From Symsagittifera roscoffensis (lineage: Eukaryota > Xenacoelomorpha > Acoela > Convolutidae), in assembly GCF_963678635.1 (NCBI RefSeq), contig NC_087062.1, forward strand, positions 8,232,193 through 8,296,192: 64,000 nucleotides of DNA, in the 5' to 3' direction. Position numbers and translations under genes: made by a program. The notes beneath the pieces were generated by a model that did not search any database, was not told the origin of the DNA, and saw only the letters and a list, made by a program, of their open reading frames with translations. Shown here one piece after another: positions 45,525 to 58,000 of the stretch (positions within the stretch are counted from its first letter, which is position 1; each line of letters begins with the position of its first letter).

Positions 45525-45914
45525 CAAAATGCGGACGCCCCTTACCCCTCAGGGATTCGACCCCTAACCAACTAAAGGATCCTGCTTTTGCTATTATTTT
45601 ATGACATCTACTCTCGGCCGACCGACCCTTATGTTTTTCTGGAGGCACCTTTGGCGCCAATATTTAATTAGTTTGAAGGTGAGCGCTCGCAGAAAATTTG
45701 AGTTTTTGGTGGAACTTTTCTTATAAATGGCATTTTGGCCCTGTTTATTCAAAAATTTGCCTGAGACACAAGAAAAATGTTCAATTTAGGGTCTTTATAA
45801 GTGATATCGTAGAACTCGGTAAATCAATTTGGTCGACCTTAAAAAACATACACAAAATTTTTGATTAATTTTGAAAATCCGCCCCCTCCCTCGAGAAAAT
45901 CCTAGATCCGCCCA
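45525..45914. mobile_element. hAT-like MITE, inverted relative of 9070-9490
   Basis: The right end ...CTCGAGAAAATCCTAGATCC followed by GCCCATG is the inverse of the left end of the element at 9070. GGGATTCGACCCCTAA and CCTTTGGCGCC blocks also correspond. The left boundary and target duplication are not clear. Confidence 0.65.
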
Positions 45915-45947
45915 TGAAACCACGCAAAAGGTCCTATACATCTGTGT

Positions 45948-46307
45948 GATTACGTCTCAAATGGCATAATTCCCAAATGGCATAAAAAGGAAAAATTTCC
46001 CAAATGGTATAAATTTCATGCAACAGTTGCATTAAAAAAATCGGAGAACAAATTTTTGATGAACAATATGAGAAAATTTGTCAAGTTGTCAATAAAAATG
46101 TTGATTGACTTTTTATCTCGAAAAAAATGCAGAATTTTTTAATCAAACGCTTTCGGTTATTGGTTAGCTTCTTGTGGTCAAAATAAAGAATCTTGCCAGA
46201 AACTGATAGAAAACGTTTGACTTACAATGAAAACTTAGAATTTATGCCATTTGGGAAAAGTTTCTTTTTTTTATGCCATTTAGGAATTATGCCATTTAGG
46301 AAGTTAC
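45948..46307. mobile_element. Mutator-like MITE, 360 bp, with 9-bp target duplication
   Basis: CATCTGTGT flanks both sides exactly (45939-45947 and 46308-46316). The ends carry inverted copies of AAATGGCATAATTCC, each repeated in tandem (...AAATGGCATAAA). Nine-bp duplications with long inverted ends are typical of Mutator-like elements. The interior is non-coding. Confidence 0.85.
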
Positions 46308-46316
46308 CATCTGTGT

Positions 46317-48628
46317 TATCTAAAATTGGGTTCTGAGTTTGAAATTAGTGGTGTGAAACTTCTTGCGCATTATTGTGATTGGGTATGCAACGTCGTTTCA
46401 AGGTTTTTCATTGCAATTTTTTGGTCCCATTTTTACTGTAATCAGATTAAAATCTTGAGAAAAATTTATTTCATAGTCTAGGGCCAAAGTGGTCCACTTT
46501 AACTGTACCATAAACTAGATACGATTCAACCTAAGGTACCTCCACAAATTGGCTTAATAACTTTGCAAAGCTGAAGGTATTAACTAGTGTACATGCAACT
46601 TCTTGAGTAAACGTGACTAAGTAAACATGGGTTACCTTTCAAAAGTAAAACTGAGATTAATTAGTTGGTAGTTCAAGAAAATTTCTGGCGAAGTCAAGCG
46701 AGCTGATTTCTGCATTAATGGTAGAGATATACATTTACGGTAATTTTTCTGTGAAAATGATCTCATGTTGGACGCAAAAAAAAAACGGTCAGTTTGAAAG
46801 TTTTTGTTCATAATTTTGAGTAAAAAGTAAAGGTTTACTCAAAACTAATTCAGAAAAAAAAGAGCCAGCATTTTTGAACAGGTATACTGTTGCGAAGATA
46901 GTCAGCTTGCAGAATATGGCCAAAAAGGCATTTTTTTACTCAATCGGACGTTCATGGCAAGATAAGAAACAGCTAAATCAGAAACACGCGTTTTGAAGCA
47001 TAAGTACACAATATAATTAAACCAAAATTTTCACCGATATATAGGTATCCAACTATTTTGAAACCATCAAGAAGCTATTGAACAATTGTACCATGTCGGA
47101 AGGAGCATCTGCCCATCTTCATATGCAAGAACTCAAATTTTTCATCCTTTGCAGGATTTAAATCATAGCAGGATTTAAATAATAATATTGTATTGCTTTA
47201 ATTACTAAAAAATTAAAGAAAATTTGCACGTCAAAATCTTGATATGCAAGAAAAAAATAAGAAGTGTTTCAAAGCGTTTGAATCAATTGTCTGAGGTGTC
47301 TTCATCAGCTGACTGCGGGGTCATTCTAAGTTGTCTTTTTAGCAATCCATTATACTTGGTAGTTTGAGTTTTCAGTCTTTTGTTTGAAATTTACCTGAGT
47401 AAATGTGTCTCATTTAACGTTTTTTCGCCTTCGCTAGAAGATAGCAGTTTTTTGTATATTTTTTCCTCGTAAGCACTGCTTTGCAGTAAAATTTACTCAT
47501 CAATTTTTTCCTTTGTTTACATTTTTTACCTTTATTTTTAAAGTAGCGTTTCACATTAAGTTTTTTTAAGGTAGATTTGCGAGGAATTTTTTTTGATGCC
47601 ACCCACTTGTCGTTCTGACTTTCCATGAACGTTTTCATAACAGCTGAAAGTTACTCTTGTCGGAAACTCGAATTCGGAAAAACAAACTCTTTTCTGATTG
47701 TTTTTTGCAAAGGCATGTTGGGTTTGAAAACTGCTATTTTGGTTAATGGTAAATTCTTGTAACACGCGTAAGCGTCAGATTAAATCGCTTCAAATTGATT
47801 TAAGATAGGTCATTTAAACTCATTTTTAAGATAATGAGACGCTAAACACATTCTTTTCCACTTTACAAAGCGTGTAGGGATCAAATGAAACTTGTATGAT
47901 CAATTAACAACTAGAATTAGAATATTTAATGTGCAAATGCGGAAAGTAAACGTAGAGACTTAATCATTGTAAGCGGAATCCACGAACAAATATTTCTTGC
48001 ACAAAATAATTTGAAAATGAAACGATGAGGTTCAACCTGAAATGTAATTTATTTGGATTTTTCCATAAATTTGTTTATTTCGGTTGGCTTCTTTTTTCAA
48101 AATTTGAGATTGGAGAAATGTTGAGTTTTTCACCTATCATTTTTCTAGTCTTTGAGATTTAGATGGTAGATTTTAGCTGGGTAGAAATGTAGAAATGTTA
48201 GAACTGTTGCCAGTCAAGGAGATTGAAGTATTGGCTTTGACTGAGATTGAGTTAACTTGAATTGATTTGTTGTTAGTAAATAAGATTTAAATGTTGGCAG
48301 TAATTGAATTAAAAATGTAAGCAGCTAATGGATTGAAGTGTTCAAAATTCGTGCTGCTGACCCACACAAAACCAGATTGTTTTTAATTTGTTGAATAACT
48401 ATACTTGTTATGGGTTTTTACGAACAACATGCCATGCGGATTCCACTGGTAAATTGTGGGTCTCGCCTACAGTTGTGGGTTCCGCGACTGCGTAATTTAG
48501 CAAAGCACAAGCTAAATGATTTGCGTAAGGAATCCACCAACTGTTTCGGTTTTGCAAAATGTGTGCAATACAGTGTCCTAACTAATTATTCGTGGAATTA
48601 AAAACATCAGAGAAAGTAGAAAAGTCAG
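46317..48628. other. Intergenic, AT-rich, no gene recognised
   Basis: ORFs such as the Lys-rich minus frame at 47414-47638 and the plus frame at 48410-48601 have no recognisable motif or splice context. Confidence 0.45.
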
Positions 48629-48853
48629 CGACAAAATTGCTTTTGGCTAGATGCGGAATCAGCTCACATCCCACAAAATGCACAGTTTGGCCTCATAATA
48701 GATGTTCAGAAGCTAAATTACGAAAGAGACAAGAAAATAAACCAATCTGATATACTGGCCCATTCTAACTCTGTCCTAACAAATAAGCAAGTTAACTCTC
48801 ATAACCCGCACAACAGCCAAAACGACTCACCGAACCATTCTTCACAAATTTAA
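48629..48853 (+). CDS. Possible terminal coding exon, Asn/Ser/His-rich
   Basis: From a possible acceptor (AAAGTCAG|CGAC) 75 codons run to TAA at 48851. They include FWLDAESAHIPQNAQFGLII and a polar tail (HNPHNSQNDSPNHSS). The segment is less AT-rich than its surroundings. The acceptor lacks a pyrimidine tract and I find no partner exon, so it may be chance. Confidence 0.25.
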   Translation, partial: RQNCFWLDAESAHIPQNAQFGLIIDVQKLNYERDKKINQSDILAHSNSVLTNKQVNSHNPHNSQNDSPNHSSQI

Positions 48854-51229
48854 TTTTTCAAAAATAACTAATCGCGGTACTGACAAAACAAAAATTTATT
48901 CTCAGAAATTATCATTTTTATGTCACAGGATGTTTTTTAAAAAAATTGCGAGAAAAATTTTGAGCAGATCCTTTTGAAATTTTGTTTTTTTTTTTCAGTT
49001 TTTTTTTCTGGAATGCATGATAAACTAACCACTACGCTTAGAACGTTTGTCTAATAGAGTAATGCTCAGCACACAAGCATTTCGATTCGTGAAACAGAAC
49101 CGCTGTTGTGCACCTGGTTAGGAAATATCTACAATATTTTAGACAATTTTCCGGGCTGAGACTTTTGCAATTAACCTAATTGGTCTAACCTTATAGATTA
49201 AAAATCACACTTGCAAAAACATATCTATTACAATCGGGTTCTAAACTTTTTCCGCATGACTATCTGGTTTCACAGGACTCACTGGACTCGTTTTTTGGAA
49301 GCCTCTGTTAGCAACAAAATTTCTGCAACAGACATATTTTTGACATATTTAGTTTCTGCAACATGCATTTGAAGTTTCCTTTTCATGTTGGTTGTGATTT
49401 CACCATCGTGATTTTTTAAAGTTTTCATTTTTGTTGTTTTTTTGTTGTAATGTTTCGTCTTGATAGGCTTCGGTCTATATTATATCGGCTTAGTGACCTC
49501 ATATGGCTTCATTTAACGAGCGAAAGTTTCCGTGCGTGTTTCGAGGGTGAGGGGGACTTATTAAAACTTTAGAAGTTTTTGATTTTGTTTCACGGTAGTG
49601 TATTTCTGCTACAGTATTTTCGACGATGTTACGGCTTGGTGAAAATTGTCCGATGCTAATTCCATCTTGTTTTGTCTCACGCTAGCTTTATTGATTTTGA
49701 TAGATTGATTTCGTGCTTTGTGTCACAAGTGGTGCAAGATCCGATTCACCTCTAGGTAGAATTTTAGCGGGTAATTTTTTTCCAACGTATTTTAAGATAC
49801 TTCACAGAAGACTCGAAAGTCGGCTTTCAGGCGTAATTTAGAATTTCTAAAAGATTCGTTAAATATTTCAAATCTAAAAAAAAGAAACTTAATACTTTGG
49901 CTCTTCAGACTAATTTAGCACTCGGAATCGGCTAGCGAAATGATACGAGCGGCTACTAATGCCAACCTAACTTTTTCTACCAATCTAAATTTAATATAAA
50001 GCCACACTTACCATAATTGTCATAATATTCATTTTTAAACCTGCAGTTCGGCAATTTGAAACTCAATTTTTTCCAGACTTTTATGACGATATTCAAACTT
50101 TCATAGATTATTTTTCATTTACTCTATGCTTGTCCTCAAAAACAATAAGTACTGACACTAAAGGGTGATCAAAAAGGTTCAAGAGCTGTTTGGCCAAAAG
50201 TGGATGTCTTAAAATACTATTAAAAGGGAACTTTAATAAATAAGTGGGTCTAAAATTTCCCGTTATTTCTTTATTGCAAAAAAGGCAACGAGGCTTGCAA
50301 AAGCTAGAATTTTGATTTTTAAAGTGAAAAACTGGCATTAGAGCTTAAAGTCAGTGGAGACAACGCAATGGGCGATAAAATGACAGCACAGATTTTTAAG
50401 GTAGTCGGTCAGAACTTAGGATTGGTTCAATTAAAAACATTGAAAACTAAAGCCACCTTTGATAGTTCAATTATATTTTATTCAAGCTGACATTGTTTAA
50501 TTTATGTTTTAACAGCCGTAAAAATTTGAATACTTATTTAACAAATGAAAATATTTATAAAATAAAACTCCCAAAAAACAAACACATTTTTTGAAATAAA
50601 AAACCAGAGCTGCCAAGCCTGGTTTACTTTAGTTGATACCATAGCAAACATGATAAAAAATTGAAGCATATTTGATCTTCTGCAGATGGGAAACGTTTAA
50701 CACAAACTGACTTCTTCTCACCTAATGAAAAAAAAAATTATTTGTTCATAATTTTGAAGAAAGATTTGAAAATATTTTTGCTCGGGGCTGTTTTTATATT
50801 CTGACCTTCTTACGCTTGCAATTAGCAGGCGTTGTCAAATCGGAATCTATAGTTTTTGGGTTAAAAATTAATTTTAGAAAAATGAGTGATTCATTTGATG
50901 CTGCTTAAAAGAGGTCACATGATGCTGCTATTCAGCTGACATGCTCAATTTCAAAAAAGTTCAAAATAAACTACTTAGTGGGTACTAGTTAATGAGGGTG
51001 ATTTCATTGGGAACTTGAAACCTTTTCAAGTTTATACAAAATCAGTTTTTTTTCTGCTCAACTGGTGTCTGCTCAAAAATTGTCGGCTTTATTTCCACTT
51101 TGTAAAATTTGTTCAGTTGCTAATTTGGATATCAAGAATCTATGTGATTTTTTTTGCATAGAATTTCTATTTGATAGAAACAGCTGGTTTGAAAGTGTGT
51201 GGGATCGGATTTTTCACCTTTTTTGAGAA
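48854..51229. other. Intergenic, no gene recognised
   Basis: Includes a half copy of the hairpin head of the short element (ACGCTTGC-AATTA-GCAGGCGT at about 50812). Otherwise AT-rich sequence without conserved frames. Confidence 0.45.
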
Positions 51230-52600
51230 GAATTGGAAGTATTTATCACTTTTGCAAAAAAAAAATAGTTTTTTTTTCTTCCCAAAAACCCTTCTACCGA
51301 TTTTCACAAAATTTTAAGGTCAACATTTTAAGGTCCCAGCATACTCCCCTGGTCTCTTTTTGATCTACCCCTTTGTCTACAGCCTTCGAAAAAATATGAG
51401 GGTGAATAATTGACTATTTTTTTGATTTTTTTTTCGTTTTGTCAAAAACGAACCTACCAAATCTGAGACTTTGGTTTCATAGGTTAGTATAGATTTGAAA
51501 AAGACTCCCTCAAAAGTGGCTATGCTCAGACTTTTTAAATATAAAGTTATGGCCTTCTCGAAATAATCAATTTTTGATTTTTGACTGTTTTTTAAATCCT
51601 TTTTAACTTTTCCTGAAAACTAATTTTTCCAAAACTGAGATTAGGGGTTTAATGGAGAAAATTAATAGTAAGAAGCTCCCCTGCATTAGCGATCAATCAT
51701 AATTTTTCCACACAAAAAGTAGTCGCCCTCAGAAAAGTCTTTTTTTAGTTTTTGAGTATTTTTTTTCTAAGTTTTATTATTTTTACCAAAAAATACACTC
51801 ATATATATAAAATTTTGGGTAGGGTTCAAACAAGAGTTGTGGGAAGTTCCTTTTCATACGCGACTACCCCTAACAAAAAGTTATGCTGTTGGGGGAAAAG
51901 TCAAATTTTAGATTTTTGTTAACGTTTTTTAAAACTTTATTATTTTCTCGAGAATTAACCTAGGTTTTTTGCCAAACCTGGGTCTTTGATTCAATCGAAA
52001 ACATAGGTTGAATGAATCTGTTCTGCATAAGCGGCTTAGCGCAGTTTTTAAAAACAAAAAACTTTGCTTCTCGGAAATGTAAACATTTTGACTTGTTGAC
52101 TGTTTAGGACTTCTCTCGATTACTATCTAGCCAAATTTGAAATTTGATATGACACACACCAGGTTATTGGAAGCTTACTTCTATAATTTTTTCATGTTCA
52201 TTTTTTGTTAGAAAAACGTTATAGACTTCAAAAAAGTAAAAATTTCAAAAAAATTGACCGTTTTTTGTAAGCTTTTTGAATCTACTCGAAAATTACCTCT
52301 CCAACTCTCATATTAAGAAATAAATAGAGAAACTCGATTATGGGAATCTTCTCTACTTTACCGGCCACGTCTTGCATCATTTAGCAGAAAAAATTTACGG
52401 TTTTCGAAAACTCAAGTTATTGAACTTTGGCGTTTCATTAGAAATTTTTCAATTTTTAAAATTACACTTTCGATTTAAATTTTCAATCGAAAGAAGCGGT
52501 TGCGCGAATTTTTTCCTGGGCCATTTCCTATTTCTTTGTAAGAAAAAAAGGTTCTGCTATTTGGAAAATTTCCAAAATCTCCTCTGACTTATAGTAGTAG
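51230..52600. repeat. Degenerate tandem array, ~160-180-bp monomers
   Basis: A recurring pattern (CTCGAAAAyTAACCTxCCAAA, then a gAgACTttgGTTTaAT-like stretch and a run of Ts) appears at about 51443, 51622, 51790, 51953, 52125 and 52285. Monomers are strongly diverged. It looks like an old satellite. Confidence 0.55.
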
Positions 52601-53579
52601 GGAAACAAGTAAAGTGTTGGGCAATATTCAATTTTTGAAATTACGCTTTTCGTCCCGCATCAGTTTAACAAATTCAGAAAATATCAACCACGTACATCCA
52701 GCTTTAGCTGGTCTTAGTTGTACTTCATCGAGACATAGAAAAGTTTTGGTTCACCTAGTTTTTTTCAATATTTCATTTTTATTTCTCGTTTAATTTCTTG
52801 TTTTTGTTTTCCGCAAAAAATATGGTACCATAAATAACCATTGTTTTTTATTGAATAACGTGCCATAGTAAACCCATTCAATTGTGATTCGAAAAAAATT
52901 TGAAAAAATATTTTAAATCTGTCTCAGTTTCGAAAAAACTTGTTTAAAATTTTCCTCGAGCGAGCAGAAATAGTTGGAAATTTCTCAAAATAGTTAGAAA
53001 ACTTCTGAGCCCTTTTATAACGAATCGTCTTTTTTGTGCTTTCAAACCGTTGAATGAAATATAATACGTTTTAAAACAAATGTGAACAAAAATCTGAAAT
53101 TCTCTATTGATTTTTGTGAACTTAAAAAAAACAAGGTCGGGTAGAGTAATAGTCTTTCCACAGTGCTTGAACACTGTTTAAATGAACACCTGTTTAAATA
53201 ATCTACTATATACAATCAAAATACATTTTTCAGGTTAAAAATAGCTATGCAAAATGCAGTCATGTATTGGTAATTCCAAAAATTTTGTTTGTTTTTGAAG
53301 TTTTGTTGAACTTAGTCGACTATTTTGGAATCCCGGGTTAATGTCCCACCGTTAAAAAATTTTTTCTTTGTAGTATCCCAGCAATGCTATTTTCCAGCGC
53401 TGGTTCATGAATAGTTCAGATTTTTTTGCATAGCTAAACCTGCTATATTTCGGAGCTATTTCACTAATGATTCCGTAGAAAATCATCGCTGAAACTTAAG
53501 AATTTTTAACTCATTCAAGTAGCTTTCAAATGAGAATTATAGCTGATAAGCCCTTTACTTGAGTTTATCTAAGGCTTGA
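52601..53579. other. Intergenic, no gene recognised
   Basis: AT-rich, no frame or repeat that I can support. Confidence 0.45.
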
Positions 53580-53640
53580 TGGCGCAGATGTAGCATACAT
53601 GTCTACAAAGTTGACGGTTGCGCGATCGAACCCCTGTTAG
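53580..53640 (+). other. tRNA-derived segment with A and B boxes
   Basis: TGGCGCAGATGTAGCATACA (53580-53599) and GCGATCGAACCCC (53622-53634), 42 bp apart, fit pol III internal promoter boxes. Stems do not pair well enough for a functional tRNA. Confidence 0.5.
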
Positions 53641-53988
53641 AACACTTCTTTTGCTGATTTTGATAGGTTTTTTATCACTGTTTCGTCGCTGAAAATTAAC
53701 CAAATTAGCGATAATTTATTGATAAAGTTCGCCATTGTGGCAAATAACATCGATAATTTATCGAAGGCAATTGCTCTTTTTTCCACTCTTTTATCGATGA
53801 TTTCCAAGGTTAGCTCAACCCGGGATGACTAAATGACTAAGATAACGTACAAGATTGTCTTTTGGGGAAAACCATAAGGATATTGATAAATCACGATTCC
53901 ATTGGGAAAAGAGATGTCCCTTCTTTTAAAAAAAACAATTAATTTTGAACTTATTCCCATTCTGCATTGCAAATTGACTCTGATGTTG

Positions 53989-54188
53989 NNNNNNNNNNNN
54001 NNNNNNNNNNNNNNNNNNNNNNNNNNNNNNNNNNNNNNNNNNNNNNNNNNNNNNNNNNNNNNNNNNNNNNNNNNNNNNNNNNNNNNNNNNNNNNNNNNNN
54101 NNNNNNNNNNNNNNNNNNNNNNNNNNNNNNNNNNNNNNNNNNNNNNNNNNNNNNNNNNNNNNNNNNNNNNNNNNNNNNNNNNNNNNNN
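53989..54188. other. Assembly gap, 200 Ns
   Basis: Exactly 200 consecutive Ns. The round number suggests a fixed-size scaffold gap of unknown true length. Confidence 0.98.
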
Positions 54189-55022
54189 CAACTGAAATAA
54201 AGATGTCACGTTGCTGAAAACAAATATATAATTTAATTGAAATATTGCTATTCTTTGCTCAACGAATTGTTTGCTGAATTTTGTTTTTATTTTGTTTGCG
54301 GTCAGTAATCATTTGTGTTTATTAGCATAAATTACGGTTCTCTAACTCGAAGGGAGCTCAAGCAGTAAATTACAAATTTCAACGTTCACTTCATATTTTG
54401 ATTCAAAAAAATCCTACAAAATTATCTTTGTTGAGAAGCCATAAAACTTCATTAATTTTTGATATCTTCATCTGAACTAAAAAAACGTCAGTAACTGATG
54501 CAAAAAATTATTATGCAAAGCAATATAAGACCGAAAAAGGAATTGTGAAGAGTTGGTTATGGTTAATTTGAAATAAGAGGAGCTATATTTTTTGATTTGT
54601 TAATTTGACTACTCTTCATCTGCATTAACCTCAAAAGGGAAAAAATAATAGCCATGCTATCCAACTAAAAAACCAGCGGCCAATAATTTATGCTAGCTCT
54701 GCTCGCCCAACAAAAAAAATAATGGTAAGCGGGCTTTTAAATTACCACTGTGCAGAAAATTGAAATAATTTTGCAATCCCCCTTAACAAATTTTTTTTGA
54801 AACAGATTTTCCTATGCCACGGAAAACGTAGAACTTTTCAAAATTACGCCATTTTTCTGCGTTCTTTGTTTTTCTGCGCTGTAACAAGACCTGTAGGATA
54901 TCAATATCGTGGTTGACAGGAATCTATTCAGAGACATGATAATCAATTTTTAAACAATTTAATTTCAAGTTCAGGTGTTAGTTATCGTTGATAGGTTATC
55001 CCGAGATTATCAAACTCATAGT
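54189..55022. other. Spacer between gap and SPMIP1-like gene
   Basis: 3' flank of the minus-strand gene; no additional exon or repeat recognised. Confidence 0.45.
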
Positions 55023-58000
55023 CTAGCTGTTTCTAGGGAGAAGCTGTCCATCCGAGTAGAACACCCCGGTGTCTCGGTAGAAGGTTCGGATGGTCTGACT
55101 TCGGCCGTGTTGTGGCTTTCCGAATGTCTCTCGCTCTTCCATCTTCCAACCGACTTCTTGGGCCTCGGTGACCGGGTAGGGGAACTTACGTTCGGGTCCC
55201 TGCAAAAGAGATTATATAGCTAGTGTTTCGTAATTTCGTATTGAGTCGTTAGACGGCAAATGTCTAAATGACCAAAAGAAAACATGCAACTGATCATTAA
55301 TAATTATGAAAGCAGACAAGTATGTTGCCACCGAAAATGAAAGTTAAAACACAATATGACCACTGAAGTTTGGCAGAACAAAACGCGAACATGTAACTCC
55401 TTTTTTCATATTTTATTTCAGATTTTTGCTCTATCTTTTCACTAACTAAAAAGCATCCGCCCGAATAGAAGAGTTGATTCTTTTTGACATCATTTTACTG
55501 CACATCTAATTTTCCTAAATATTTGACCATATCTTTTTTTGAAGACCTTTACCTTGGCTTTGCGTGTAGTGAGGTAATTTGCTCGTCCTTTGCCCTCCTT
55601 TGAGAAGCCATCATACAGACGGGCAGTCACAGCCGGAGTGACAGGGTACATCTCGAATAGGGGCAGTTCAGAGTCGTCCAAAAGGGGCTCAGCTGGTAAT
55701 TTACCCTAGAACAAAGAAAAGTTGCCTCCAGTAGTGCTTCAGGTTAAGAAAAACTGAAACAAAAGCCTATCCTATTTGTAACTGACAAAAACTTTACCAA
55801 GCATCAAAACTAGAACACAAATAATGCAGCGTTCATGGAAAAATGTGTCTCCTAAATGTTATAATTTTTTGAAATCAAACGAGCTGATACCAGATAACCT
55901 AAACCAATTAACTGAGCATCAACTAAATGGGTATTTCAAAAAATTGTTTTCATTGTTTCTTAAAGATAATGGAGATCTTCTAGATTTATTTTTTTGAATC
56001 ATCAAGTCGGATATTATCTCGCAACTTCTGTCATAGGTTTTTTCAGGGTCATGCCTCGATAAGCTTCATAGCTTTTTGCTTGATCCTTGGTGGGTTTGAT
56101 TTGTACATGCGGTTTATTGTTTACCTGTCTGTATAATATTACTCTCCTAAACAAACTATTCAATTTGAACTGGTTTTTGTCATCATTTCCAGTTTCATAA
56201 TCCCCATTTGTAACTTAAATCAACAAAACTCCCCATTTACTAAGTAGTTCTTAATTTGTTCTTAACACACTTAAAAATAGAGTTCCTGTTGTTTTTCTCC
56301 TTGTTCTGTCATTTTTGAAAGGAAGGCGTTCTTCAACAACTACTTGGTGTTTTTTGCGGGTAATTTCATTTGTAAGTTAGTCTTAAGCTATCAATTTTTT
56401 TGGTGAATTTGGTTCCAATGTTTTCCTTGCATTGATGTTTTTTTTTCAAAATGTGAAAATGAAAATAAAACATATCTCAACAAAAAGCACTGTAATTTTT
56501 TGATGTTAAACCTTATTTGAATATTGTTTTGTATTGGACTGTTTTGATAACTTTTGCTGACTCTGCCATAATCTCAGTTGTAGAAACCTCCGTTTTATGG
56601 TAAGCTGAGAGCACCTTGTATTTGAGCACGTTCATTTTTCAGATTTAGGCCAAGAAAATATTTGCCTATTGTTTGAAGAAATTGTGAATAAAATCCAGCG
56701 AAATTGTGAGAATCAATCGGTCAATGCGGTAAAAAAAAGAAAAATTGGTGATCTCTGTACGAATTTCGACAAAAAACTATATAAAAATTCTTGCCTCACA
56801 CCGATTAGTTATGTTTACTACCGCCTTATGGAACCGCAAAATTGATGAAACGTAGTATCGTTAAACTATGAACGCTTTCGAATGAAGGCGCTTCGCGCTC
56901 AATCGGCTTTATTGGTTCATTTCCAAGTATCCTGAAACTACTCACAAGTTTGTAGAAGAACTGTGCTTACAAAAAGGTAACCACCTGAAAAAAATTGAAT
57001 GCATTAGCTAAAAAAGTTCAGAAAAAGGTATCGCGACCTGAACAATAAAATTGAAAACAATTTGAGTAAAAATGAAAAAAAAAACTGACAACCAGTTTAC
57101 TCGTGTTTGATCTAGTTTATTGTATATTGGTATATAAAAAACTATCAAAAAATAAATAATTATATTTAAGTTGTTCCGACCATTTGAAAAATGGGGAAGA
57201 ATTTTGAATTCGGGTGTGTTTTAATTTTTTTCTTTTTATTTCTTTTTTGTTACTTAGGTAAAATTAGCTGCACAAATAAATATTGGGTAATATATCATAT
57301 TAAAAATCTTTCAGTCGTAATCGTTATTCGAAAAACATTAAAAATTTTTAAAAAAAATCTCCCGTGTCCTGAAGAACCAGTTTGGCTTTTTTTCATTTTT
57401 CGTCTAAATTCGAGCGAGAAACTTATTTGTGCTTAATTGAGGCCGTTTACAACAGTTCATTCATGCTTAATTTTACTGTTACTCGAGTAGAGTTGGTTTT
57501 TGTAGTTTTCAATGCCATTTTGGGAATCAAAAACTTCGAAAGTTCAATAAGATTCTATAAAAAAATAATTTATTTATTTTTTTATTTTATATTTTTAAAT
57601 GAACAATTTGTTTCTTTTGAACTTATTTCTTCAACAGTTGTTTTCATGTTTGCCTATACTACTATGAATTTCAAAAATGCCAAAAATATAGCTGTAGATC
57701 AGATCCTTTTATTACACCACGCAGAGAAAAATTACACTAAATTGAAAAAAAATATATGTAGCTTTTTAAAGACTAAGATCGGCTCATTCTGTGCTACTCG
57801 CAATATAACCGGCTATCCCTGTTGGGGATCGTCATTGGATTTCTGAGCTAAATGAATTGTTTTATATCATCATCCAATTTTTTCCAATTTTCCAATCCGA
57901 GTTTTTCCAATTTTCCCGTGAGATTGTATTCATTGTAGTTGTTTTGTTCAGGTCCAGACGTAAGTCAACGCTAATTAGCCAATCGGTATTTTCAAATTCA

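Noticed and set aside
47290-47325. CTGATGA on the minus strand as a hammerhead core
   Set aside because: No GAAA follows at the right distance and stem II does not form.
47414-47638. Lys-rich 74-codon minus ORF
   Set aside because: Composition follows local A-richness; no motif, no splice context.
34795-53640. Functional tRNA genes at the A/B-box segments (34795, 36581, 37246, 40908, 44848, 53580)
   Set aside because: Box-like sequences are present, but acceptor, T or anticodon stems do not pair properly; they are better read as tRNA-derived repeats or relics.
53829-54209. ORFs spanning the N run
   Set aside because: They exist only because Ns were translated as X.
57382-57846. 154-codon plus-strand ORF
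   Set aside because: It lies entirely inside a family X repeat, is Phe/Lys/Ile-rich low-complexity sequence and is not preserved in the other copies.
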